This document shows, piece after piece, positions 52,866 to 61,564 of a stretch of DNA of 64,000 nt. Under the pieces are notes generated by a model, which was not told the DNA's origin, ran no database searches, and saw only the letters and a list, made by a program, of their open reading frames with translations. Both the position numbers and the translations under genes were made by a program. The DNA is taken from positions 1 through 64,000 of the forward strand of contig SVLU01000006.1 of NCBI GenBank assembly GCA_015067795.1. The letters run 5' to 3'. Numbering within the stretch: position 1 is the stretch's first letter; the number at the start of each line of letters is the position of its first letter. The DNA is from Oscillospiraceae bacterium. Its GTDB lineage: Bacteria > Bacillota > Clostridia > Oscillospirales > Oscillospiraceae.

Positions 52866-52894
52866 TTGCAAAATTTGGTAAAATCCGCTAAAAT
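52866..52894 (+). promoter_or_regulatory. Candidate promoter upstream of pckG
   Basis: TTGCAA (52866-52871), 17 nt, TAAAAT (52889-52894). A second TATAAT at 52971 lacks a good -35. The leader would be long (~130 nt) with no clear structure. Confidence 0.45.
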
Positions 52895-53032
52895 AATATG
52901 GTGACAGTATGGGCTTGGATAAATCTGAGTTTTCAGTAATTTTTCCCGTCCAAACTGGCACAATAAAAAGTATAATATACGCATAGCGTTTATTGTATAA
53001 CGTAGTCGAATTATTTTAAGGAGGCTTTTAAA

Positions 53033-54793
53033 ATGGCTTTAACAACCAATAAGGCTGTTCTGTCTTGGGTAGACGAGATGGCAGCCCTGACAAAACCTGA
53101 AAAGATCGTTTGGATCGACGGTTCTGAAGAACAGCTTGCTGAAATCAGAAACGAAGGTATCGCAACAGGCGAGCTCATTAAGCTCAACGAAGAAGTTCTT
53201 CCAGGCTGTGTATATCACCGCTCCGCTCTCAATGACGTAGCACGTGTTGAAGGCAGAACCTTCATCTGCTGCCGCAACAAGGAAGACGCAGGCCCAACCA
53301 ACAACTGGATGGACCCACAGGAAATGTATGCAAAGCTGAACGGTCTGTATGACGGTTCCATGAAGGGTCGTACAATGTACGTTATCCCTTACTCCATGAG
53401 TGTTGTTGGCTCTCCATTCGCTAAGTACGGCGTTGAGCTTACAGACTCCATCTACGTTGTTGTCAGCATGGCAATCATGACCAGAGTTGGCGCTAACGTA
53501 TACGAAGCTCTTGGTGACAGCCCAGACTTCATCAAGGGTCTCCACTCCAAGGCTGAACTGGACGAAGAAAAGAGATATATCGTTCACTTCCCAGAAGACA
53601 ACACCATCATGTCCGTTAACTCCGGTTACGGCGGCAATGTTCTCCTCGGCAAGAAGTGCTTCGCTCTCCGTATTGCTTCCTACCTCGGTAGAAAGGAAAA
53701 CTGGATGGCTGAACATATGCTCATCCTGGGCATTGAAGATCCAGAAGGCAACGTTCGTTACCTGGCAGCTGCATTCCCATCCGCTTGCGGCAAGACCAAT
53801 CTGGCAATGCTCATTCCACCTGAAATCTACACCAGCAAGGGCTACAAGGTATGGTGCGTAGGCGACGATATCGCATGGCTCCGTGAAGGTCCTGACGGCA
53901 GACTTTGGGCTGTTAACCCAGAAAATGGCTTCTTCGGCGTTGCTCCTGGTACCAGCATGAAGTCCAATCCAAACGCTCTCCTGTCCACAATGAAGAACTC
54001 CATCTTTACAAACGTAGTTCTTAAGCCAGACGGCACAGTATGGTGGGAAGGCATGGATAAGAATCCACCTACAGGCGCTCTCAACTGGAAGGGCGAACCA
54101 TGGGATCCAGCAGATGGCTCCAAGGGTGCTCATCCAAACTCCCGTTTCACAGCTCCTGCAAAGAACTGCCCATGCATCTCCAGTGAATTTGACAACCCAC
54201 AGGGTGTTCCAATAGATGCTATCGTATTCGGCGGCAGACGTGCAAAGACTGCTCCTCTGGTATACCAGTCCCGCAACTGGCAGCACGGTGTATTCGTTGG
54301 CTCCATCATGGCTTCCGAAACAACTGCAGCTGCAACAGGTGCTGTCGGCGTAGTACGTCGTGACCCAATGGCTATGCTCCCATTCTGCGGTTACCACATG
54401 GGTGACTATTGGCAGCACTGGCTCAACATGGGCAAGCTCGTAAAGAATCCTCCAAAGATCTTCAACGTAAACTGGTTCCGTCTTGATGACGAAGGCCACT
54501 TCATTTGGCCTGGTTTCGGTGACAATATGCGTGTTCTCCAGTGGATCATGGCTCGCTGCTACGGTGAAGTTGACGCTGTTGAAACTGCTATCGGTTACGT
54601 TCCAAACCCAGACGACATCAACGTAGAAGGCCTCGACATCTCCAAGGCTGTTCTCGAAGATCTGCTCACAGTTGACAAGGCACTGTGGAAGGAAGAAGTT
54701 TCCGGCATCACAGAGTTCTATGCAAAGTTTGGCGACAAGCTTCCAAAGGAACTTGCTGAAGAACTTGAAACCCTCAAGGCAAACCTGGAATAA
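53033..54793 (+). CDS. pckG: Phosphoenolpyruvate carboxykinase (GTP)
   Basis: 586 residues, GTP-type. EDAGPTNNWMDP, the P-loop with the reactive cysteine PSACGKTNLAML (near residues 250-260) and FFGVAPGTS are hallmarks. In gut anaerobes it often runs toward oxaloacetate to fix CO2 and gain GTP. TTAAGGAGGC precedes ATG 53033. Strong codon bias suggests high expression. Confidence 0.96.
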   Translation: MALTTNKAVLSWVDEMAALTKPEKIVWIDGSEEQLAEIRNEGIATGELIKLNEEVLPGCVYHRSALNDVARVEGRTFICCRNKEDAGPTNNWMDPQEMYAKLNGLYDGSMKGRTMYVIPYSMSVVGSPFAKYGVELTDSIYVVVSMAIMTRVGANVYEALGDSPDFIKGLHSKAELDEEKRYIVHFPEDNTIMSVNSGYGGNVLLGKKCFALRIASYLGRKENWMAEHMLILGIEDPEGNVRYLAAAFPSACGKTNLAMLIPPEIYTSKGYKVWCVGDDIAWLREGPDGRLWAVNPENGFFGVAPGTSMKSNPNALLSTMKNSIFTNVVLKPDGTVWWEGMDKNPPTGALNWKGEPWDPADGSKGAHPNSRFTAPAKNCPCISSEFDNPQGVPIDAIVFGGRRAKTAPLVYQSRNWQHGVFVGSIMASETTAAATGAVGVVRRDPMAMLPFCGYHMGDYWQHWLNMGKLVKNPPKIFNVNWFRLDDEGHFIWPGFGDNMRVLQWIMARCYGEVDAVETAIGYVPNPDDINVEGLDISKAVLEDLLTVDKALWKEEVSGITEFYAKFGDKLPKELAEELETLKANLE

Positions 54794-54811
54794 TCTGATA
54801 TTTAATATTCC

Positions 54812-54845
54812 CTATGGGGCTGTGTATCACAGCCCCATAGTTTTT
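54812..54845 (+). terminator. Terminator of pckG
   Basis: CTATGGGGCTGTG-tat-CACAGCCCCATAG then TTTTT. The type B RAYT starts 10 nt later. Confidence 0.93.
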
Positions 54846-54854
54846 AATAAAAAT

Positions 54855-55355
54855 ATGGAATTGCCTAAAAGAAAATTAAACAGATTAAAAAATTACGATT
54901 ACAGCACAAATGGTGCGTATTTTGTGACAATATGTACAGATAATCGCAAAAGTCTGTTATCACATATTTATGTAGGGCAGGGGCTTGCTCCTGCCGCAAA
55001 CAAATTGTCGATATATGGCAAAATTGCTGAAGAACAATTATTGACTTTGGAGAACAGATACCCAACAGTGACGATAGATAAATATGTAATAATGCCTAAC
55101 CATATCCATGCCATCATATGGTTAAATAACGAAACGGCAGGAGCAAGCCCCTGCCCTACATTGTCGGACGTGATTTGTGCATTTAAATCATTAACCACGC
55201 GTTACTGCAAACAAAAACATAATATTCCTAAAATCTTTCAAACTTCCTTCCATGACCACATCATTCGTAACGAACAAGACTACCTGAAAATCTGGGAATA
55301 CATTGACACCAATCCTCTCAAATGGAAAGAGGACTGCTTTTATACTGAAGAATAG
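54855..55355 (+). CDS. REP-associated tyrosine transposase (RAYT), type B
   Basis: 166 residues from ATG 54855. HuH motif NHIHA (His83, His85) and nucleophile Tyr143 in NEQDYLKIWEYIDTNP. It is clearly related to the type A RAYT but diverged. Two inverted REPs of stem type B lie in frame and encode YVGQGLAPAA (39-48) and TAGASPCPT (94-102), the same protein positions as in type A. It starts right after the pckG terminator with no clear ribosome site; the PAP2 gene follows after 9 nt. Confidence 0.9.
   Translation: MELPKRKLNRLKNYDYSTNGAYFVTICTDNRKSLLSHIYVGQGLAPAANKLSIYGKIAEEQLLTLENRYPTVTIDKYVIMPNHIHAIIWLNNETAGASPCPTLSDVICAFKSLTTRYCKQKHNIPKIFQTSFHDHIIRNEQDYLKIWEYIDTNPLKWKEDCFYTEE
54971..55160. 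repeat. REP doublet, stem type B, inside the RAYT coding sequence
   Basis: Identical inverted 25-nt REPs at 54971-54995 and 55136-55160. Head TGTAGGG, hairpin GCAGGGGC-tt-GCTCCTGC. No intergenic copy of this stem type was seen in the window. Confidence 0.9.
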
Positions 55356-55364
55356 GAGGTCTAT

Positions 55365-56282
55365 ATGGATTTTCTTTATTTTCTTGAATCAATCCGCACA
55401 CCATTTTTAGACAAATTCTTTTCCCTTATAACACGCTTAGGGGAAGAAACAATATTTCTCGTTTTTGCCATCGCAATGTTCTGGTGCGTAAGCAAACGAT
55501 ATGGCTACTATGTTATGACCGTGGGCTTTGCGGGTACTGTACTTAACCAGTTTTTAAAGCTCGTTTTCCATATTCCACGTCCCTGGGTGAAGGACCCAGG
55601 CTTCACGGTAGTTGAATCAGCCATTCCTGAAGCTACCGGCTACTCCTTCCCAAGCGGTCACACTCAAAGTGCAGTTACCGTTTTCGGCACATCGGCACGA
55701 ATGGTGAAGAATAATCTTCTCCGCATCGTACTTATCGTTATGGTACTGCTTATCGGTCTTTCACGTATGTATCTTGGTGTACACACACCGGCTGACGTTA
55801 TCGTATCTCTTGTTATCGGTGCTGTACTGACTCTTGCCTTTTATCCTTTCTTCAAGGATGACGAGGGGCAGTATAAGAGAATACTCTGGCTCATCATTGG
55901 TATGCTCATTATGGTAATTGCCTATATGCTTTACACCGTTGTCTACCCATTCCCAGCCGATATGGACATTGCCAACATCCTTCACGGTCAGGAGAGCGGT
56001 GCAAAGCTTCTTGGTGCTGTTGCGGCAATTCTCGTAGTCTACATTCTGGATAATAAGTACATCCATTTTGAAACAAAGGCTCCATTCTGGGTACAGATAA
56101 TCAAGTGCGTTGGTGGTTTTGCAATACTGCTTGCCATCAAATCCGGTCTGAAAGCTCCTCTCAACTCCGTCATGCCGGAAATGATAGGAAATGCTGTACG
56201 CTATTTCCTGCTTGTGATTTTCGCAGGTGCAGTATGGCCTCTTACATTTAAGCATCTGGCAAAGTTAGGCAAAACGTCATAG
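55365..56282 (+). CDS. PAP2-family membrane phosphatase
   Basis: 305 residues. The three PAP2 motifs are visible: KLVFHIPRPW, SFPSGHTQS and SRMYLGVHTPADV. The N-terminal two-thirds hold about six helices with the phosphatase, and further helices follow. It removes phosphate from a lipid such as undecaprenyl or phosphatidate; the substrate is unclear. ATAGGAGG overlaps the end of the RAYT gene. Confidence 0.9.
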   Translation: MDFLYFLESIRTPFLDKFFSLITRLGEETIFLVFAIAMFWCVSKRYGYYVMTVGFAGTVLNQFLKLVFHIPRPWVKDPGFTVVESAIPEATGYSFPSGHTQSAVTVFGTSARMVKNNLLRIVLIVMVLLIGLSRMYLGVHTPADVIVSLVIGAVLTLAFYPFFKDDEGQYKRILWLIIGMLIMVIAYMLYTVVYPFPADMDIANILHGQESGAKLLGAVAAILVVYILDNKYIHFETKAPFWVQIIKCVGGFAILLAIKSGLKAPLNSVMPEMIGNAVRYFLLVIFAGAVWPLTFKHLAKLGKTS

Positions 56283-56285
56283 ACC

Positions 56286-56358
56286 TGTCATTGCGAGAGC
56301 CGCTTGCGGCTCGTGGCAATCTTAAGATTCCCACGTCGCTACGCTCCTCGGAATGACA
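56286..56358. repeat. MITE-like element, copy 7 (shortest)
   Basis: TGTCATTGCGAG, hairpin GAGCCG-cttg-CGGCTC, GTGGCAATCTT directly joined to AAGATTCCCACGTCGCT and CTCGGAATGACA. Confidence 0.85.
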
Positions 56359-56422
56359 TATAAATATACAATTTGTCGAAAAACCTCCCCTTTCCTCCCA
56401 TCTTTTTGGAATGTCACACCAC

Positions 56423-56451
56423 TTGACTTTACCATGTCGCTATGATATATT
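56423..56451 (+). promoter_or_regulatory. Promoter of the purO-purH transcript
   Basis: TTGACT (56423-56428), 17 nt, TATATT (56446-56451) preceded by TATGA. The riboswitch begins about 20 nt downstream. Confidence 0.7.
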
Positions 56452-56470
56452 TTTTGTAGAAAAACAAAAG

Positions 56471-56558
56471 CCTTTGTAACTGACGGAATCAGTTTTAACT
56501 GATGTGGGGGAAACCACAGGGGAACAAAGGAATATTGAATGGTCGACCGTCTGGGCAG
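56471..56558 (+). ncRNA. ZTP (pfl) riboswitch
   Basis: CCTTTGT (56471-56477) pairs with ACAAAGG (56524-56530) as the outer stem, enclosing ATCAGTT/AACTGAT and TGTGG-ggaaa-CCACA. It is followed by a small stem with the conserved CCGTCTGGGCA block (56547-56557). This is the pfl motif that binds ZTP/ZMP, signals of 10-formyl-THF shortage. The terminator stem begins in the GCAG of that block, so ligand binding would favour read-through into purO. Genes downstream make and use AICAR (ZMP), which supports the call. Confidence 0.87.
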
Positions 56559-56590
56559 CTGATCCGCTTTGGATCTGCTGCTCATTTTTT
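56555..56590 (+). terminator. Expression-platform terminator of the ZTP riboswitch
   Basis: GCAGC-t-GATCC and GGATC-t-GCTGC pair around GCTTT with one T-T mismatch, then TCATTTTTT. Its 5' side overlaps the end of the aptamer. Confidence 0.88.
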
Positions 56591-56620
56591 ATGTTTTGGT
56601 GTAAAATTGGAGGTAAAATT

Positions 56621-57337
56621 ATGTTTTATTGGGAAAAAGATTCTTTAGCACGTCTTCTCAGCGAAAACGCATATCCAGGCCGTGGCATCGTTCTGGGCTG
56701 CACACCATCCGGCGATAAGTCTGCAGTAGCATACTTCATCATGGGCAGAAGCGAAAACAGCCGCAACAGAATTTTCTCTGCAACTGATGACGGCATCCGC
56801 ACCGAGGCTTTTGATCCATCCAAGATGGTTGATCCAAGCCTTATCATCTATCACCCTGTAAGAAAGATCGACAACAAGCTTATCGTAACTAACGGCGATC
56901 AGACTGACACGATCCGTGACCACATCGCAGCAGGCAGCACATTTGAAAATGCTCTGGACACTCGCTGCTTCGAGCCTGATGCTCCAAACTACACCCCTCG
57001 TATCAGCGGCATCATTACCTATGAAGATGGTTCCTTCGGTTATAAGCTCAGCATCCTTAAGAGTGCTGATCCATCCGGCTCCGCTTGCAGCCGCTACACC
57101 TATTCCTATGCTCCTGAAAAGGGCGCAGGTCATTTCATCCACACCTACAAGTGCGATGGTAACCCAATCCCATCCTTTGAAGGTGAACCTGAAAAGGTAG
57201 CTATCCCAGAGGACATCGAAGAATTCGCAAACCTCGTTTGGGAAAATCTCAATAACGACAACAAGGTTTCCCTGTACATCTGCTACACAGACTGCAAGAC
57301 AGGCGAACAGGACGTAAGAATTATTAATAAACACTAA
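56621..57337 (+). CDS. purO: IMP cyclohydrolase, PurO type
   Basis: 238 residues from ATG 56621 (TTGGAGG upstream). It closes FAICAR to IMP, the last step of purine synthesis. GRGIVLGCTPSGDKSAVAYFIMGRS and FIHTYKCDGNPIPSFEGEP fit the archaeal-type PurO family, not the N-terminal MGS-like domain of PurH. It is followed 13 nt later by a stand-alone AICAR transformylase, and both sit behind a ZTP riboswitch. Confidence 0.9.
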   Translation: MFYWEKDSLARLLSENAYPGRGIVLGCTPSGDKSAVAYFIMGRSENSRNRIFSATDDGIRTEAFDPSKMVDPSLIIYHPVRKIDNKLIVTNGDQTDTIRDHIAAGSTFENALDTRCFEPDAPNYTPRISGIITYEDGSFGYKLSILKSADPSGSACSRYTYSYAPEKGAGHFIHTYKCDGNPIPSFEGEPEKVAIPEDIEEFANLVWENLNNDNKVSLYICYTDCKTGEQDVRIINKH

Positions 57338-57350
57338 AAGGAGTACCGAG

Positions 57351-58538
57351 ATGAAAGAATTTGAACTGAAATACGGCTGTAACCCCAATCAGAAGCCATC
57401 CAAAATCTATCTTGAAAACGGCGAAGAACTCCCAATCGAAATCCTCAACGGCAGACCGGGCTATATCAACTTCCTTGATGCTTTCAACAGCTGGCAGCTG
57501 GTTAAGGAACTGAAGGAAGCAACAGGCATGCCTTGCGCTACCTCCTTCAAGCACGTTAGCCCAACCTCCGCAGCTCTCGGTAAGCCACTTTCCGAAAATC
57601 TCAAGAAGGCTTGCTTCGTAGACGATATCGAAGGTCTTGACGATTCCCCTATCGCTTGTGCTTACGCAAGAGCAAGAGGTACTGACAGAATGTCCTCCTT
57701 CGGTGACTGGATCGCTCTCAGCGACACCTGTGACGCTGTTACCGCAACTATCATTAAGAGAGAAGTTTCCGACGGTATCATCGCTCCTGATTACACTCCA
57801 GAAGCTCTTGAGATCCTCAAGGGTAAGAAGAAGGGTAACTACAACATCGTAAAGATCGATCCTGACTACATCCCAGACCCAATCGAAAAGAAGCAGGTTT
57901 ACGGCATCACCTTCCAGCAGGGCAGAAATGAATTCAAGATCAACCGTGAACTCCTTTCCAATGTTGTTACAGCAAATAAGGAAATCCCTGAAGATGCAAT
58001 CAACGACCTTATCGTTTCCCTTATCACTCTTAAGTACACCCAGTCCAACTCCGTATGCTTCGCATATGACGGTCAGGCAATCGGCGTAGGTGCTGGTCAG
58101 CAGTCCAGAATTCACTGCACACGTCTTGCAGGCAGCAAGGCTGACAACTGGCTCCTCCGTCAGTCCGACAGAGTTCTGAACCTGCCTTTCCTCGATACAG
58201 TTGGCAGAGCTGACAGAGACAACTCCGTTGACCTTTATCTCTCCGACGCAGACTGCGGCGACGTTCTTGACGACGGCAACTGGCAGAGAATCTTCTCCGA
58301 AAGACCTGAACCATTCACAGCAGAAGAAAAGGCTGCATACCTCAGCACAATCACCGGCGTAAGCCTCGGTAGCGACGCTTTCTTCCCATTTGGCGACAAC
58401 GTAATGCGTGCTAACCGCAGCGGCGTTTCCTACATCGCTCAGCCGGGCGGCTCTGTTCGTGACGATCTGGTTATCGAAACCTGCGACAAGTGCGGCATCG
58501 CAATGGCATTCACAGGTATGAGACTGTTCCATCATTAA
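57351..58538 (+). CDS. AICAR transformylase (stand-alone PurH C-terminal domain)
   Basis: 395 residues, lacking the cyclohydrolase half of normal ~515-residue PurH. The catalytic Lys-His pair is in SFKHVSPTSAA (K67, H68). YTQSNSVCFAYDGQAIGVGAGQQSR and AQPGGSVRDD are typical. It formylates AICAR with 10-formyl-THF; PurO supplies the missing cyclisation. AAGGAG precedes the start. Confidence 0.93.
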   Translation: MKEFELKYGCNPNQKPSKIYLENGEELPIEILNGRPGYINFLDAFNSWQLVKELKEATGMPCATSFKHVSPTSAALGKPLSENLKKACFVDDIEGLDDSPIACAYARARGTDRMSSFGDWIALSDTCDAVTATIIKREVSDGIIAPDYTPEALEILKGKKKGNYNIVKIDPDYIPDPIEKKQVYGITFQQGRNEFKINRELLSNVVTANKEIPEDAINDLIVSLITLKYTQSNSVCFAYDGQAIGVGAGQQSRIHCTRLAGSKADNWLLRQSDRVLNLPFLDTVGRADRDNSVDLYLSDADCGDVLDDGNWQRIFSERPEPFTAEEKAAYLSTITGVSLGSDAFFPFGDNVMRANRSGVSYIAQPGGSVRDDLVIETCDKCGIAMAFTGMRLFHH

Positions 58539-58552
58539 TCTGATTTGTAAAC

Positions 58553-58582
58553 AAAAAGCCGCTGGCATACAGCGGCTTTTGT
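58553..58582 (+). terminator. Terminator of the purine operon
   Basis: AAAAGCCGCTG-gcata-CAGCGGCTTTT, 14 nt after the stop codon. Confidence 0.9.
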
Positions 58583-58606
58583 ATTGTGTTGTCTTACATT
58601 AAACCA

Positions 58607-58713
58607 CAGCTCCCCTTGTCAGGGGAGCTGTCACCGAAGGTGACTGAGGGGTAGTCGTTCTCTCCCTCCGTCATTTGCTTTGCAAATGCCACCTCCCTCG
58701 TCAGAGGGAGGTT
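58607..58713. repeat. Intergenic inverted-repeat element (CTCCC type), copy 2
   Basis: AGCTCCCC-ttgtc-AGGGGAGCT, TCACC-gaa-GGTGA, CATTTGC-ttt-GCAAATG and CCTCCCTC-gtca-GAGGGAGG. Same module order as the element at 101-260. Confidence 0.7.
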
Positions 58714-58752
58714 ATAGTGCTATATAAATAATCACAACAACGGAGGAAAACT

Positions 58753-59055
58753 ATGGCTGAATTACTTGAAATAACAATGATCGTATGCTTTGGCATATCA
58801 TGGCCGATGAACGTAATCAAATCCTACAAGGCTCGCACCACAAAGGGCAAAAGCCTTGCATTCCTGTTTCTCATCTTCTTCGGCTACATCGCCGGCATCA
58901 CCTCAAAGCTTGTAAACGAGGCATATATGGCAAGCATCGGCGAAAAATGGTATGTTCTTTTCTTCTATGTTCTGAATTTCATCATGGTTGGTGCTGACCT
59001 AATCATGTACATAAGGAATTATAAGCTGGATAAGGCAAACGGCAATAACATATAA
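58753..59055 (+). CDS. PQ-loop / SemiSWEET-like small membrane protein
   Basis: 100 residues with three membrane helices. The first carries a PQ-loop-like pattern (SWPMNVIKSYKARTTKGKSLAF), with Met in place of the usual Gln. SemiSWEETs of this size are half-transporters that dimerise to move sugars. Function inferred from the fold pattern only. AACGGAGG precedes ATG 58753. Confidence 0.7.
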   Translation: MAELLEITMIVCFGISWPMNVIKSYKARTTKGKSLAFLFLIFFGYIAGITSKLVNEAYMASIGEKWYVLFFYVLNFIMVGADLIMYIRNYKLDKANGNNI

Positions 59056-59058
59056 AAG

Positions 59059-59087
59059 TTGACATTATATGCCGTGGATGTTAAAAT
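59059..59087 (+). promoter_or_regulatory. Promoter of the TraB-family lipoprotein gene
   Basis: TTGACA (59059-59064), 17 nt, TAAAAT (59082-59087). Confidence 0.75.
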
Positions 59088-59129
59088 ATGCTTACCTATA
59101 AAGTAACTCATGAAGAAAGGTGGTACAAA

Positions 59130-61430
59130 ATGAAAAAGCTTATTTCCCTCCTCTTATGTGCAGTGCTTATTTTTTCTTTAGTTTCCTGTGATAAAGATAC
59201 GGTTGAAGAAACACCGGTAGAAACAGGTCCAACTGCTGGTGAAATTTATACTCAGGCAGCAGCTCAAATCGAAACTATGGATTCCATGAGTCTGGATATC
59301 GCCATAGATAGAGAAATGACAGTTGGTGTAAATACATACGTAACTCACACCGCACAGACATTAAATTTACAAAATATAGGTACCGAGACCTTTGCCGCCA
59401 CTTTGGAAGAGACCACTTCAAACGGTCATCACATTCTGAAAGCCAGTGAAACCCTTACTGACGGCAAGCTTTATGCAACCTTTAAGCATCTGAACTATAC
59501 GTCTGATGTCAGTGAAGAAGACTATCTCGCTGAATTTGCACCGGCAGTTATACTGAACTCCGAGCTTTACGGTTCTGTTGAGCAGCAGGAAGATGGTAAC
59601 ATTGTTTTCACTTCCGGAACAGCTCTTGAAAACTGGGTAGATACTGAGGACAGCACCCTTATCGACGCTTCCGGTTTTGCCGAGCTTGATGAAAACGGCA
59701 ATCTGAAAAAGAGCAGCTATACTGCAAATTACACTAAAGGTGCGGCTGAAATCAGCATTGACGTTGCTGTAACGATAAATCAGCCTGATACCGCACTTAC
59801 TATCACCGCTCCGGCAGATACAGAAAGCTACATTGAAATCGACGATTGGACAGCACCGAAGCTCCTTGCAAACGCAAATTCCTTTACCGTACAGGCTGAA
59901 TCCATCGACAGCACATTGAATGAAACTCTTGTATCACAGGCTATAGGTGGAACTTACACATATAATACAGATGTTGACACATACATAAACGGCGAAGATG
60001 AACTTGCAAAAATCATTTATTCATCTCAGGCTGTGGATATGTCCTCCCGAGAACAGTTCACATACTCTGTGGAAAAAATCTTCCGTGATGGTTTCTATAC
60101 CGCTATTGTGGATGGTGATGAACCTACCACAAACAGCATCATAACCTATGACACTATTCGTTCCGAATGTCAAAACTACGCAACATCTATAATGCCTGAT
60201 CTCTCCACATTGTCTGAGATTGATCTGCTGGATGCAGGCAACAGCTTCCTTATCCAGTATACCGGCAGCGATGCATACGCTGAAGAACTTAGTATGCTTA
60301 TTGCAGAGAATTTATTTGATGACGCAAACGCTCTCAACGATCTTGCATCTGAATACAGAACAGAGATACTTACAGGCTATGTTGGTATAGATAAATCAAC
60401 AGGTCTGCCTACTGCGGCATCTGTTAACTATGTGGGCTATCATACCATCGACGGTACCGATTATCTTCTCAGCGATTCTGCATCCCAGACTCTCTACCTT
60501 GGCGGTACTGCTTCCTATGAATCCATCACCGGAGAAACATTACCTATGGAAGAGCCTGCCGAAAAGGCAACACCTCTCTTCTATCATGTCACAAGTCCTG
60601 AAGGTGAGGAAATGTGGCTTCTCGGCACGATCCACGCCGGTGACGAACGCACATCCTATCTGCCACAGGAAATCTATGACGCATTCAACGCATCTGATTC
60701 TCTTGCCGTTGAAGTGGATTTGATAGAATTAGATGAACGAATGGCAACTGATCCGGAACTGGCTGCAATCATGGCTCAGTCCTATTACTACACTGACGGC
60801 ACAACAACACTCAATCATATTCAGGATGAAGAACTTGGCAAAAAGGCATTGCAGATGATGCAGGCAACAGGCAATTTTAACACCAACACTCTTCTTATGA
60901 AGCCATATCTGTGGAGTCAGACTATTGACAATTACTACATCCAGCAGGGCTATGAATTTTCAAGCGACAATGGTGTTGATATGCAGCTTCTGCAGCTGGC
61001 AAAGGAACAGGATAAGGATATACTTGAAGTGGAATCCGGCGAATTTCAGATACAGCTACTCACCGGCTACTCTGATGAGATTCAGGAAATGATGCTTGCC
61101 ACATCCATCGAAACACCGCAGGCAACATATAACGCTGAACTTCGTGATCTTTACGAAAAATGGTGTAAAGGTGATGAATCCATTCTTTCTGAGGCAGTTA
61201 AGGACGATACTTCCGATTTAACTGAGGACGAGCTTGCATTATACGAAGAATATAACGAGCAGTTTATGACCGATAGAAACGCAGCAATGCTTGAAGCCGC
61301 AAAAGAATACCTTGAGAGTGGCAAAACAGTATTCTACGCCGTAGGTCTTGCCCACCTACTCAATGACGACGGTCTGGTAAACACCCTCAGAAATGCAGGC
61401 TATACAGTAGAGCTTGTAGCCTACGCATAA
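59130..61430 (+). CDS. TraB/GumN-family lipoprotein with large N-terminal region
   Basis: 766 residues from ATG 59130 (AGAAAGGTGG upstream). The signal peptide ends in lipobox LVSC near residue 20. Residues ~30-480 form a Thr/Ser/Asp-rich beta-type region resembling LolA/LppX-like lipoproteins in pattern only. From about residue 490 comes a TraB/GumN domain: MWLLGTIHAGD near the start and GKTVFYAVGLAHLLNDDGLV at the end, with the conserved GxxH motifs kept. TraB domains are proposed metalloprotease-like or scavenging folds; the role here is unknown. Confidence 0.85.
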   Translation: MKKLISLLLCAVLIFSLVSCDKDTVEETPVETGPTAGEIYTQAAAQIETMDSMSLDIAIDREMTVGVNTYVTHTAQTLNLQNIGTETFAATLEETTSNGHHILKASETLTDGKLYATFKHLNYTSDVSEEDYLAEFAPAVILNSELYGSVEQQEDGNIVFTSGTALENWVDTEDSTLIDASGFAELDENGNLKKSSYTANYTKGAAEISIDVAVTINQPDTALTITAPADTESYIEIDDWTAPKLLANANSFTVQAESIDSTLNETLVSQAIGGTYTYNTDVDTYINGEDELAKIIYSSQAVDMSSREQFTYSVEKIFRDGFYTAIVDGDEPTTNSIITYDTIRSECQNYATSIMPDLSTLSEIDLLDAGNSFLIQYTGSDAYAEELSMLIAENLFDDANALNDLASEYRTEILTGYVGIDKSTGLPTAASVNYVGYHTIDGTDYLLSDSASQTLYLGGTASYESITGETLPMEEPAEKATPLFYHVTSPEGEEMWLLGTIHAGDERTSYLPQEIYDAFNASDSLAVEVDLIELDERMATDPELAAIMAQSYYYTDGTTTLNHIQDEELGKKALQMMQATGNFNTNTLLMKPYLWSQTIDNYYIQQGYEFSSDNGVDMQLLQLAKEQDKDILEVESGEFQIQLLTGYSDEIQEMMLATSIETPQATYNAELRDLYEKWCKGDESILSEAVKDDTSDLTEDELALYEEYNEQFMTDRNAAMLEAAKEYLESGKTVFYAVGLAHLLNDDGLVNTLRNAGYTVELVAYA

Positions 61431-61449
61431 GTACAAAATTTAAGATTTT

Positions 61450-61477
61450 AAGCCGGAATTCTCATGTATTCCGGCTT
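61450..61477 (+). terminator. Hairpin after the TraB-family gene
   Basis: AAGCCGGAAT-tctcatgt-ATTCCGGCTT, 20 nt after the stop codon; weak T tail (ATATTCAT). Confidence 0.7.
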
Positions 61478-61502
61478 ATATTCATATTACACCAATCCAC
61501 AG

Positions 61503-61531
61503 TTGCACTTTTTCTCTTGCCGTGATAAAAT
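61503..61531 (+). promoter_or_regulatory. Promoter of the alcohol dehydrogenase gene
   Basis: TTGCAC (61503-61508), 17 nt, TAAAAT (61526-61531); AATGGAGG follows close to the start. Confidence 0.65.
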
Positions 61532-61564
61532 TACAGCATATACTAAATAAATGGAGGAAATAAC

